A stretch of DNA of 64,000 nt from Tubiluchus corallicola (Eukaryota; Priapulida; Priapulimorpha; Priapulimorphida; Tubiluchidae), in the NCBI GenBank assembly GCA_030141605.1, contig JAQGDQ010000745.1, forward strand, positions 10,001 through 74,000. The letters run 5' to 3'. This document shows, one piece after another, positions 32,159 to 43,100 of this stretch; within the stretch, counting starts at the first letter, position 1; every line of letters begins with the position of its first letter. The translations under genes and the position numbers were made by a program. Under the pieces are notes generated by a model that saw only the letters and a program-made list of their open reading frames with translations, was not told where the DNA came from and made no database searches.

Positions 32159-33820
32159 GGTTAGGGTTTTCAAAGTTACTACTACACAGGTGGTCATTTT
32201 TTTATACGAGAAAGTCCCATGGACTGCCAAACGTGCAAACTTCCATCGAAACGGTACCCATCTGATGTGGTTTTGTAAGCAAAAAGTGTTTGGTAAATTG
32301 AGAAAAAATGTTATGGCCCTACTGTGAACCAATGTCAGGAGCAGTGGCAGCTCATGCATAGGCACTGTGGAACTGCAGCACCCCCTATTTTCACACAATA
32401 TTATTGATAATAATCAATAGATCTGTCTTCTTTAGTTCTTTCTCTGTACTTGTACGGAGGGGGTAGTAATGAATGCTTCATATCCCAGCACATGCCTGAA
32501 CCCAGGTAGAAAAAGTACTGTCGCTCATACAGTTTGCCGTCAGTTGTCACGTGCTTATCGTGAATGCATCAAGCTTGAACTGCGATAACTTAGACTATTA
32601 GTGAGCAAAAAAATTTTTTGTATAGGATTTTATCAAGTTTATGAATAAACTTTCATATGTTTGTTTGTTTAAAATTACAATTACAAAATTAAGATGACAC
32701 CTGTTTGTTTCATTTTACACAGTATTAAAACAATGGCTACAAATTTTGAAGCAGTACCCCAGTAATCTTAGCTACAAGCCGCCACTGTTAATGAAGCCAA
32801 ATGAAACTCGTTCCTATCGACACACTTTTTGGACAATAAACAGCTTGACAAAAGCAGCTTTAGCAGTCAATAAACACAATGGAGGGAATGCAAAAGAGGT
32901 GATCAAAAAGTAGAACTGATGCTTCTTCTTTGTTTTTAGTGGTGCCAAATTGTGATTTAGCCTCAGAGTGGAGCGCGGGAGGGGGGGTGTACAAATGATA
33001 GGCGTCATTTCAAATTCTGCTATAGAAAAAGGGGGGATAGCTAGTCGATAATAAACTTAGTTTGCAAAATCTGCTAATCAAAACTAGTTTTCTTTACTTA
33101 AAAAATAGTACACACAACGTTTCTTTGCTGCAGTTTAAGCCTTTCTTTAGTCCTTGAAAACATACGCAGCGACAAATCTTAGTAACTGTGAGTCTTACTG
33201 ATAAGCAAGAAAGTAAAATCTTGTTTCAAGTGAATTAAAAGGTTTATATTACAGTTACGAGAAATTACTGCCATTTTAGTGTACATGAGTGCACCTGAAA
33301 TTGTGAGTATGTTTAACAAAAATATTTGACATTGTACGTAATGCTGGCACCAGGGCTGAGTCGGTTAGGCTTTTCAACTACCATTTTTAACGTTATTAAT
33401 TGGGGTTGGTTAATTGCTTAACCATTACCAATAACGTCATGCATATAGCATAATATCGAATACTGCCGTTTTTATTTCTCGACTGTTATGGTGTCAATAC
33501 ACACCTGCTGCGTGGCAGATAAGTAACTGTATTCAACTCCATTTTGAGAAGTTAATGTAACAGAGTTGCAGCAAGCAAAAATTAATCTCCTTGTAGAATT
33601 TTCTTTGAAAAATATCGAAATACTAACCGCATACATTTTAGTTAAATATATTTGTATTTCGTCTGTTTTCTTTCGCATTTTCATTTTTTTTTCAAATTAA
33701 TAGTTGACTCATTCTTTGCATGTCTAAGTGGTGTAGTTCAAATCTTGCACGCACCAGCAAGAATGTCAAACAAGGAGGCATCCTCGTAACATACGCAAGC
33801 GAAAAACTTTTTGTAATTCA
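32159..33820. other. No gene recognised; possible decayed hAT-like element
   Basis: 32342-32790 starts CAGTGGCAGCTCATGCATAG and ends CTACAAGCCGCCACTG, which could be degenerate inverted ends. The flanks do not match as an 8-bp duplication. The rest is AT-rich single-copy-looking sequence without a convincing frame. Confidence 0.3.
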
Positions 33821-33830
33821 CCATTTAGAT

Positions 33831-34330
33831 CAGGGGTGTGCAAATTATCTGACTAGCCGGGCCACATTAAACTTTCCCACAATTCCTGCGGGCCACAGGC
33901 AGTTTGATCAAGGAGCCAAGTACAGAAAGCCCTAGTAACGATTTTTTTGCATCCAACCTGCGTACATCATTATTACTGCACTCAAGAAACTATTTCAGAA
34001 GTTGTTAAAATTTATATTACAAACCATATATTTCTACTATCAGGACAGATAGTGGTAATTTCATTACAATGCATATTAGTAATGTGTATCACACAGTCTG
34101 TGTAGTACAGTGTTATTAAGCTACAACCATCTTGTAAGGGTTAATGGCATCCGATCTAGTAGAAAAAACTACCCGCAATATCTTTGGGATCGTGGCACGG
34201 ACTTCAATTGGATACACTAAATTAATCGCCTGGGCCGCACTTTCACTAGGTTGACAAATCTCTTCGCGGGCCGCACAAATTCTCTCGACGGGCCGCAAGT
34301 GGCCCGTGGGCCGCAATTTGCACATCCCTG
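33831..34330 (+). mobile_element. hAT-type MITE, family A copy 3
   Basis: 500 bp with the same ends (right end CACATCCCTG) and a perfect 8-bp target-site duplication, ATTTAGAT, at 33823-33830 and 34331-34338. This copy fixes the element borders. Confidence 0.93.
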
Positions 34331-34338
34331 ATTTAGAT

Positions 34339-36600
34339 GGTTCTTAGGCAACTAGATTAATTGAAACAATGTTGCAAATGGTACAATTTTATGTGAGCAA
34401 GACATTGCTAACTACATACTTGCAACTCAGAAAGGAAATTTGGTGGAAATGGCAATTTTGGGAAACTGGACCATGGTGGCCATGACCAAATCAAAATCTG
34501 TCAGTGTATGTGTAAAGTCCCGAGTCAGGAAAAAGCAGAAACAAGTCATAATAAAACCCCCTCTATATAGCAGAGTCGATACATGAATGATTGGCATAAA
34601 AGCTAGTAACCACCTGGGTATAATATTGGCTATGAGCCGTTTTACTAAGCATACTGCTACTGCTCATTTACTTCATACAGAAATGAGTGTGCATTCGGCT
34701 TCTTGCAGTGCTTCAAAGTACAAAAAACAATTTTTGACTCTATAATTAATGTAAATCTTTTTTTATTGTGAGAAGGTGACTGCACGTGGCTAAGACAACT
34801 ACGAAATTCTAGTACTAGCTGGTCTAGGTAGGAATTCGAACGGCAAATCAATATTTCCGTCACAGAGGTTATACTAATAGCGAGTGCAGTGCAATTTGAG
34901 TTAGCAAAAACTTTGGAATGCCAAAGACGTGCTCAGAGATGATATGAAAAAGAAAAACAGTTGACTCTGTAAAGTAAAAGTAAAAAACGCCAATTTCTAG
35001 TAATAGGCCAAAACGGTTTACAAATTTAAGAATCCTGTTGATTTTCACTGGTTTCCCTAAGTACTGTTGTTATAATCCTAGTAGCGTAATAATAATTAGT
35101 ACCTATCGTTTGCCGTGGCCTTACGTCCAAAGTAAAAAATACAAGATGTCAAAAATTCATTACATTTTCGGACTAAATCCACAAACTAAGCAAATTGTGC
35201 AAATTAAACTGCGGAAATCTTTGAAACCCAATCTGCTCGCGTCTTCGCGCAAGCTTTCTGTTTTCTTTTGTTTTTTTATGGAACCGTTCAATTCATCTGA
35301 ATCTGATAATTACAGTGCGTTAAAATTTGCCCAAAATAAAATATCACAAAACTACAGTGCACACGAAACAGATTTGTTCATTTTTAATAATGACAACGAT
35401 GGCAGATCTATAAAGAGCAATCATGAAACATTGGTATAATAATGTATATCACAATTTTGCTGTAATAGTAGAAAATTAGGAATACTGATGCGAATCTCTA
35501 CATTAAGGCAAGTGACATCAGCTGTTGCCAGTTACCATAGCCTCCGGCGAACTTTGGGGCTTAACTGAAATCTCCACAAGGCACCCCAATAACCAAGATG
35601 ATGGCTAGCTGTTTAAAGGCTGTAGTATTGCAATATTGCCAGCTGACATCCTTAAGGACTGGTTTCAGTTTGGAAGCCCAGTAATTTCTCGCTGACACTT
35701 GCCTTAATGCGCATAACAGCAAGTCCAACTATAATTATTTTAACTACTTCGGCACCATGTGGCCAATCCAGTTAATCACAGAAACCTGGTGAAACTTGGT
35801 AACAGCTGAGCATAGAAATAATAATTGGTTTCTGAAAAAACAACTCTCATAAATTAAAATGATAACCAATAACAAAATATGTAATCTCAAATAACTTCGA
35901 GACTTCAAATTCGTAATCCAATTATAATAAAGGTTATTGAAATTTCAAATTGCCTGAAAAAATCCAGTGAAGTAGATTGGACTAGACTACACATAATTTG
36001 TTCACATAAAACTTCCTTTTAGTCTTTGTTAATTCTTCTTCATGAATTTCTTATCTGACTGATGGCACTTTGCCTGGTATTATAATGCATTCTAGCCATA
36101 ATGGTAAAACTCTATTGTCTTTCCGTAATCACATAGGAAAATGATTATTAAAATACTTCTTACACTACAGTGAACATACCAAAGATATTATAACACTCTG
36201 ACAACAGTGCCGACAACAACAGCAACATGGCAACAGCAGCAGCTGGTGCTTCCTATCAAGATCCCAACAATTTTATTATGCACTGCCCACTTTACCAACA
36301 AATCCGCCGAACCTAGTATATCTATCCTATAAATGAACTTTCTCGGAATAATATCCAAATACTACTATGTGGTGATATCTCACTTTTTCTTGATTCTAAC
36401 AATGCTATAGTATCCGCTAGCAGCCTAGCATTTCCTTTATTATACATTATGCGCAGTTTAATTAGATCTAAAATTAAATCTATGGTTCATTAAAATCTCT
36501 GAATTCTAACTTACAGTGCAAATTCTTTACTCTCGCGTTCCCGTCACTCCAACACTTTCATCTTTCTTTTATTGGCTTCATTATCACTCATTCTCTTTTT
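34339..36600. other. AT-rich interval without a recognised gene
   Basis: Apart from the small MITE at 35503-35707 I see no repeat family, RNA gene or supported exon. The 133-codon frame at 35038-35439 has no family resemblance or gene signals. Confidence 0.4.
35503..35707. mobile_element. Small TTAA-bordered MITE
   Basis: TTAAGGCAAGTG at the left and CACTTGCCTTAA at the right are perfect inverted repeats over a 205-bp non-coding unit. The dyad extends outward (CATTAAGG / CCTTAATG). Confidence 0.7.
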
Positions 36601-36625
36601 GTAGCTTAACATCAACACCAAGCAC

Positions 36626-37042
36626 TAGGGGTGAGCATCGAACGTTCGAGTTCGAACATTCGAATCGAATTCGAATGCTCGAATTCGATTCGAACGAGTT
36701 TTTTTAGTTCGAACTCGATTCGAATCCAAAACTATAGATGAGAATAATTCAGCACTTCAATCACATATGTTCCTGATCATTAAAATGATTGAAACATCAT
36801 GCAATTAGCATAATTTAGCTGTGATTTCTGCACACAACTTTAAACAAATTACTAGTCATTTTATTGCAGAGCAAAATCGAGTGATATGCTTGATCTTTGT
36901 ACGACTAATTTTTACTGGTGGTTCGAAAATCGTTCAGTCTCAATTCGAATTCGAAACACTGAACTTCGGTTCGATTAGAATTCGAAAGTCACAAATTCGG
37001 TTCGATTCGAATTCGCTTTCTGGTAGAGAATGCTCACCCCTG
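36626..37042 (+). mobile_element. hAT-like MITE, TTCGAA-rich family B copy 1
   Basis: Ends TAGGGGTGAGCATCGAAC and GAGAATGCTCACCCCTG are inverted repeats, with a perfect 8-bp duplication CCAAGCAC on each side. The subterminal zones are packed with TTCGAA and GATTCGAATTCG words. Confidence 0.9.
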
Positions 37043-37496
37043 CCAAGCACATCATTACCAACTTTTGCACACCCGCTATTCAAAAAGAAGTTGCATAACT
37101 TTCTCATTCCCGCTTTGTTTAATGCATAACTAACAGTTCTTGTAATCGTGAACCCAACTTATGACGCATCTACTTGCGAAGAGTTATCAAGGACGTTTGG
37201 GTTAAAGAAATTACTTCCGAGTACAGCCAAATCCTAATTTCCAGTATGCCTCTTAGAATGAAGGCAGTGATTGAAAACTTCGGCGGCCATACAAAGTACT
37301 AAATTGTTCAAGGACTGTGACTATTTTTGGATAAAAACATACAAACTATGCTGTGGTATATTTATCTAGAAGAAAGAATTAATAGTTTTTAGATGGAACC
37401 GTGATAAACGATGGTTTTGTCAATTTTCATGAAAAAAATCACATTGGTCTTAAACTTTTGCAAATGATTGTACTTGCTGAAGAATAGCTTTTATAT

Positions 37497-37884
37497 TAGG
37501 GGTGAGTATCGAACGTTCGAATCGAATTCGATTCGAACGAGTTTTTTTTAGTTCGAACTCGATTCGAATCCAAAACTATAGATTCGAATAATTCAGCACT
37601 TCAATCACACTTGTTCTTTATCATTAAAACGATTGAAACATCATGCAATTAGCATAATTTAGCTGTGATTTCTGCACACAATTTTAAAGAAATTACTAGT
37701 CGTTTTATTGCAGAACAAAATCTAGTGATATGCATGATCTTTGTAAGACTAATTTTTGCTGGTGGTTCGAAAATGTTTCGATCTCAATTCGAATTCGAAA
37801 CACTGAAGTTCGGTTCGATTCGAATTCGAGTCACAAATTCGGTTCGATTCGAATTCGCTTTCCGGTAGAGAATGCTCACCCCTA
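37497..37884 (+). mobile_element. hAT-like MITE, TTCGAA-rich family B copy 2
   Basis: Same ends (TAGGGGTGAGTATCGAAC ... AATGCTCACCCCTA) and interior as copy 1, 450 bp away in the same orientation. The flanks are T/A-rich (TTTTATAT / TTTATATA), so the duplication is ambiguous. Confidence 0.85.
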
Positions 37885-38527
37885 TTTATATAGGTTATAT
37901 CTGTTACCCTATCAGCAATTACCCATTGTTTTTTATGATAAACATATTTATGTTTGTAGTGTTTCTTATCAAATAAAAATATTGTTTTAACTAACAGCAG
38001 CAGTGAGACAACAACAATAAAAGACGAGCAACAATGAATTTCAAATAGAAGCCTCACAATGAAAAAAATACCATATAAGACGGGTAGTATACTTCAGTAG
38101 TATATTGAAAGAAATGCACCAACAAAAACAAATACGTGTATATTACAGTTTATACAGTTTTAAAAATAACAGTGACATTATTCAACGGCCGAGGGCAGGC
38201 AAAAAATAAAATACGCTATTTGTTCTATAAAAATTGTAGTCACAGACTAGATGTTTCCAAAAACAAAAGAACGGCAACTGATCATTACAAAGTACAAACA
38301 CGCTGTAGTTCGTTATTTGCAATTAATTTCTCATGGTTGCTTTCAGTTTTGCCTGTAGAAGGATGCATAATGTTAGGTGACAATTCACAAACTGACAAAA
38401 ACAGGACAAGTGCTTTGCCTGGTTTGAAGAATAACTGTAAAACTACAAAAGTAACCCTAAAATAGTTTTGGAAGGAGTAATGACACAAAATCAATAAGAA
38501 AATATGAAAACTGCCTATCCAGTAACA

Positions 38528-39285
38528 TTAACTCTTTCAGGACCGCACCATTCAAAATAGGTTCTGTAGGGCCCATGACTTTTCTGCTACTGTATGAGCA
38601 CAGACATAACTAAATGACTACAAATTAGGCACTGTTCTATGCGAGAGAAGATTGGTTATCCAACCATGCTATTTGTTTAAACATTTATGAGTGATTTAAT
38701 TGGCTAAGTTTAAGTAAAACACGTCATTTCAGGCACTCCAACTTAGCCTATTGAGTAGCTTGGTCTGGTGTACATTTGCGTGATCGTATACAATATAATT
38801 GATCACCTGCTTGCTCCAGCCCAAGATGTGTAGCTCTGCTGCTATTCCAGGAAAAACTAACCGATCAGCCAATGACAAATTAAGATCGATTCGTCTTTTA
38901 ACAGAAATTTCTCCTTAAAATAGTGTAGATTTGAGGATAAAGTGTAATCCAGGACAAAGTGTAATCCTGACTATCCAGACACAGGTCAGAATCTTTTGTC
39001 TGGATACTTGAATTTTCTGCATTAGCCAATGTCACACAAGTGGATACTGTACATTGTTACAGTGCAAAAATTTCAGTTAAAGAAAGCTTCTTTCAACTTA
39101 TTCATCAAAAATCGATTTTTAATTTGTCTAAGATAAGCAAATGCATTTCATGGATGAAAATTCATTGTGTGAGGAGTAGAAACCTAGAAAAAGCATCACA
39201 TATAATGTAATCGCTGCTTAGTGAGAGCACTTTTTCATGAAGCCATGCAAAATGCAGCAAACGCTTACGGTGCTGAAGGAGTTAA
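38528..39285 (+). mobile_element. TTAA-flanked MITE, family J copy 1
   Basis: Begins TTAACTCTTTCAGGACCGCA and ends CTTACGGTGCTGAAGGAGTTAA, giving inverted ends beside TTAA, the pattern of piggyBac-like elements. 758 bp, no frame. The interior (GCCCATGACTTTTCTGCTAC, TATGAGCACAGACATAA) recurs at 54600-55085. Confidence 0.75.
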
Positions 39286-39384
39286 CATACACAGTCAATT
39301 ATAATTACATTAACAAGCATTTAATTGGATGTAATTAATGAATAAAAAATGTTTGACTTTTTGCAAGTGATCAGTCAACATAGA

Positions 39385-39738
39385 ATAAGCCACAGCTGGG
39401 GAGATCTGGCTGGTCATCGTCACCTAGTATAGCCACAGCTGGCGGAGATCTGGCTGGTAATCGTCACCTAGTATAGCCACAGCTGGCAGAGATCTGGCTG
39501 GTCATCGTGACCTAGTATAGCCACAGCTGGTGGAGATCTGGCTGGTCATTGTGACCTAGTATAGCCACAGCTGGCGGAGATCTGGCTGGTCATTGTGACC
39601 TAGTATAGCCACAGCTGGCGGAGATCTGGCTGGTGATCGTGACCTAGTATAGCCACAGCTGGCGGAGATCTGGCTGGTCATCGTGACCTAATATAGCCAC
39701 AGCTGGCGGAGATCTGACTGGTCATTGTGACCTAGAAG
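39385..39738 (+). repeat. 44-bp minisatellite downstream of NEURL4
   Basis: Eight units of ATAGCCACAGCTGGCGGAGA + TCTGGCTGGTCATTGTGACC + TAGT. It lies about 400 bp beyond the NEURL4 stop on the minus strand, so possibly in or near its 3' UTR. Confidence 0.95.
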
Positions 39739-40145
39739 CTGCTAATCTAATAAGATGAATAGACACTAAACAGTGATGCAAGACTAACAATAAAAGCAGT
39801 GAAATATCGAATATCATAAAAAACTGTAAGCTTTTGTTTGTATGTTTTTTCTTAATGTGCCGCACACTTTCGTAGTAGAAACTAGACATTCATTTCCACT
39901 TAGCACAGAAAGACTATGAAATACATTTCTGGAGCTTTCAAAACCAGCATTTTAAGTTAAATGATAATTTGTGTGTAATTCCAGCAAGACTTGAAACTGT
40001 CACGCTATACACACGAGTCAATATCAAAAACTAAACTCAACAACCTGCATGGCTGCCACAAATTAATCACAAAAAAAGAATATTCATATCCAACAAAGAC
40101 TGACTAGATTTCTTAAGCATGAAGTACTAATTCTCTGTTGAGCAC

Positions 40146-43100
40146 CTACTCAAGCCTTACTAGAAGGCCATACAGAGCAGTTGCTCCCCTTTCTTTTGTA
40201 AACCACTCGATTTCATTGTTGCTGAAATGCGGATCGATCGCGTGGTTGACTCCAATCGATTGAGGTCCAACTCGGTAACAGCCGGGCCGTACGCACACTT
40301 GGAATGCGACTCTAACCTGAGTCTGTTTCTTCGAGTCGATGTCGGTCCACTCCTGTCGAGTCGCAAACAAATCGTTATCGATATAACGAATGGATGGAGA
40401 CAAAAATATCTGACTGATGTCCTCTTTGCTTTTGTATTTTCCGCGAGAAGCGTATGGAGTGAGCGCCTTTCCGCCTAAAGCCACGTCGCCCGGAAGAAGT
40501 AATTCTCCGTGGTCGAGTATTTTTCTGATGGCGGCGATGCGCGTACCATGAAACGCAACATGCCAATTTTCACTTGCATTAATGTTTTCAAATCGCGGGG
40601 CAATCCGCAGGCCAAACCGGCACCAGCCAAAAGGAACCGTGTAGTCTTTAGGCGGGTCTCCTCCTTTGATGCACCGACTGTCTTCTTGGATGCTATAACA
40701 TTTTTCGCAGAAACACACATTCTTTTCCGGACAGAAATACACAGCGGGTAAGCCAAGAAGATCAACAAAGACCGAGCAGGCTTTCATATAATCACAGTTT
40801 TCCACTGGCCTTGCTTCAATGGTTCGTTGAGGTGTAACTTTCTCCGTCTTGTTACTCTCGATGTCTGCCTTTTCCTTGTCCTCTCCTTGCTGAGAAGTCG
40901 AAGAACTGCTATCGTCAGACGCCGCGTCATTTGTCACAATGCTCACCTGATTGCAACGACCATAGAGATCGACTAGGACAAAACACAACCCCGGCAAATC
41001 CGTCGCAGCCACGCCTCGGTCCACACCATTCACGTACATGTGCAGACTGTTATGGTAATCGATTAGCAACCCTACCCTACCGCTTGTTAAAGTATCTAAA
41101 TCTGGCCCATAGCACTCTTTTATCTTTGCCTTATTATGAAAAACAGATTGGCCCTGTATGATCCACACGGCTCCTTCCATCGAGACTGCATTACTGGGAA
41201 AGACAATTTTGTCCAAATGTGTACCGACAATGCCAACGCGCAGTCCGGAAGACCATCTGGAGTTTGACTGGTTAATCTCAATTTCAAACAACTGCTGTCT
41301 CACAAGCGGCTGATTGCAGACAGCTATAGCTTGATCATATCCGGCCTTTCTCGTAGCCGTGCGATTGCGATTGGACAGATTGATGTTCCGTCCGTGTCTA
41401 TTGTGAAAGACGTGCGAAATCGGCGCTTTCGTGTCGACGTCTCCATCTTCGTCGAACGCCTCTCGGTTCAGAAAGTGCACAAGTGGCGCACGAGGACTCA
41501 CAAGAGGAACTTCAGCTATGGAGTTGCTTACGATGCTGATGCCGTCAACCGTGCCGTAAACATCAACAAGGGCGTGCACTTTCTTCGGTATATGCGTAGC
41601 TGCAACTCCCATGTCTTCACTGTTTACGAACAAGTGCAGCGTGCCGTCCGAGCATACCATAACTCCAACTTTCGTGCCGACTTCAACGCGATGTAAAGAA
41701 GGGACAAAGTTTTCCTTGAGAACCACATTGTTTCGCAAAACGCTCGAGCCGCTTATTAGCCAGGTAACTTTTGATTTGTTATCTGCAAACTCTTTAGCAG
41801 ATGCGGGCAGACTAGAATTAGGCATGTTGTCGTGAATGGTGAACGTCGTCACACCAATTTCTAGTGAACCTGAGTACAGTTGAGTCATTGAGTCCACTTG
41901 TATTTCGAATAGCTCATCCAATTTCATAGGATGAGAGCTGAAAACCAAACCACAATTATAGTTTTTCTGCCTCACAGCAGAACATGCCCCATTTTTCAGG
42001 AGTATGTTTTTCCCGGTACACATGCACAGACGATGAGTAATTTCAGCTGTGAGACGCGCTGGTGACACGTCAGTTTGCATGAGCTCCAGCACGTGATTCT
42101 GTGGTTGCACCGGTTTACTGTTCTGATTTAGAATCGTAACTTGAGCACACTGCCCGTACAAATCTATCACAGCATACACACCTTTAATATCACCTTTACC
42201 GGGAGGAACATCTGTACAGGCAACCCCCATATCAGCGCCGTTCACGTAAAAGTGCAGAGTACCGTCTGCCAAACGGCTCATGCCGATGCGGGATCCGACC
42301 ATCAAAGTGTCCAGATCGCAGGCGTAACCATTGCGAATGGTTGTTCCATCTTGCATGATGGCCGACCCGCTCAGCATCCAAGTTTCATAATCTATGTCGG
42401 TCATCGTGTTAGGAAACTCTAGCTGATCCGGTCTGATCGTCGTTACTCCGGCCTCTATAGACCCCGACCAACGCTCCACCATTTTTTCGATAACCACCTC
42501 GAACATTTCGCCATCTTTTAGCGGTCGCTTGGACGTGACGATGGCATCGTTGAATTCGCCGTGAGCATTTGGCCGGGAGGCCGTTAATCCATTGTTAGTG
42601 ATTGTTGCATTACGACCATGAAGATGGTGGAACTGCAGTGGCTCTTCCTCTTCCTCTGCGACCGCTTCGTCATTAGCATCAGCAGTTTGATCTACGTCTT
42701 CTATTGTTGACACGGGTATCAGGGATGTTGCCGAATGATCAACAATATGAGCTTTTGCTGCCTGGCCATATAAGTCTATCACTCCGTAGACATTCTCCGG
42801 CACGTCTGTGGCAGCGCATCCCTGATCGACGGAATTTACGTAAAAATGCACGTTTCCGTTGTTCTTTCTCAACACGCCGACGGTGTCGCCACATTTTAGA
42901 CGATCGAGATTTTGGCCGTATTCTTCCAGCACGGTCGTACCGTTGTGCATGACGCCGTTGCCGGTCATCATCCACGTTCCGCTGCGAATGTTCGTCATGG
43001 TGGCGGGGAAGTCCAGATCTAGCGGCAAATGAGTCGTTACACCAATTTCGATGGAACCGGCCCATTTATCTATGATCTGATCGACGGCAATTTCAAACAT

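Noticed and set aside
31956-32398. Open frames of 123-124 codons on both strands, with a related one at 9284
   Set aside because: They lie in the hAT-type MITE family A and continue past its border; the frame is not kept between copies.
35038-35439. 133-codon open frame
   Set aside because: No family similarity, no codon-use or splice support, in an AT-rich interval with chance frames of similar size.
38136-38494. Overlapping 109- and 69-codon frames on opposite strands
   Set aside because: No recognisable motif, and neither has a convincing start or context.
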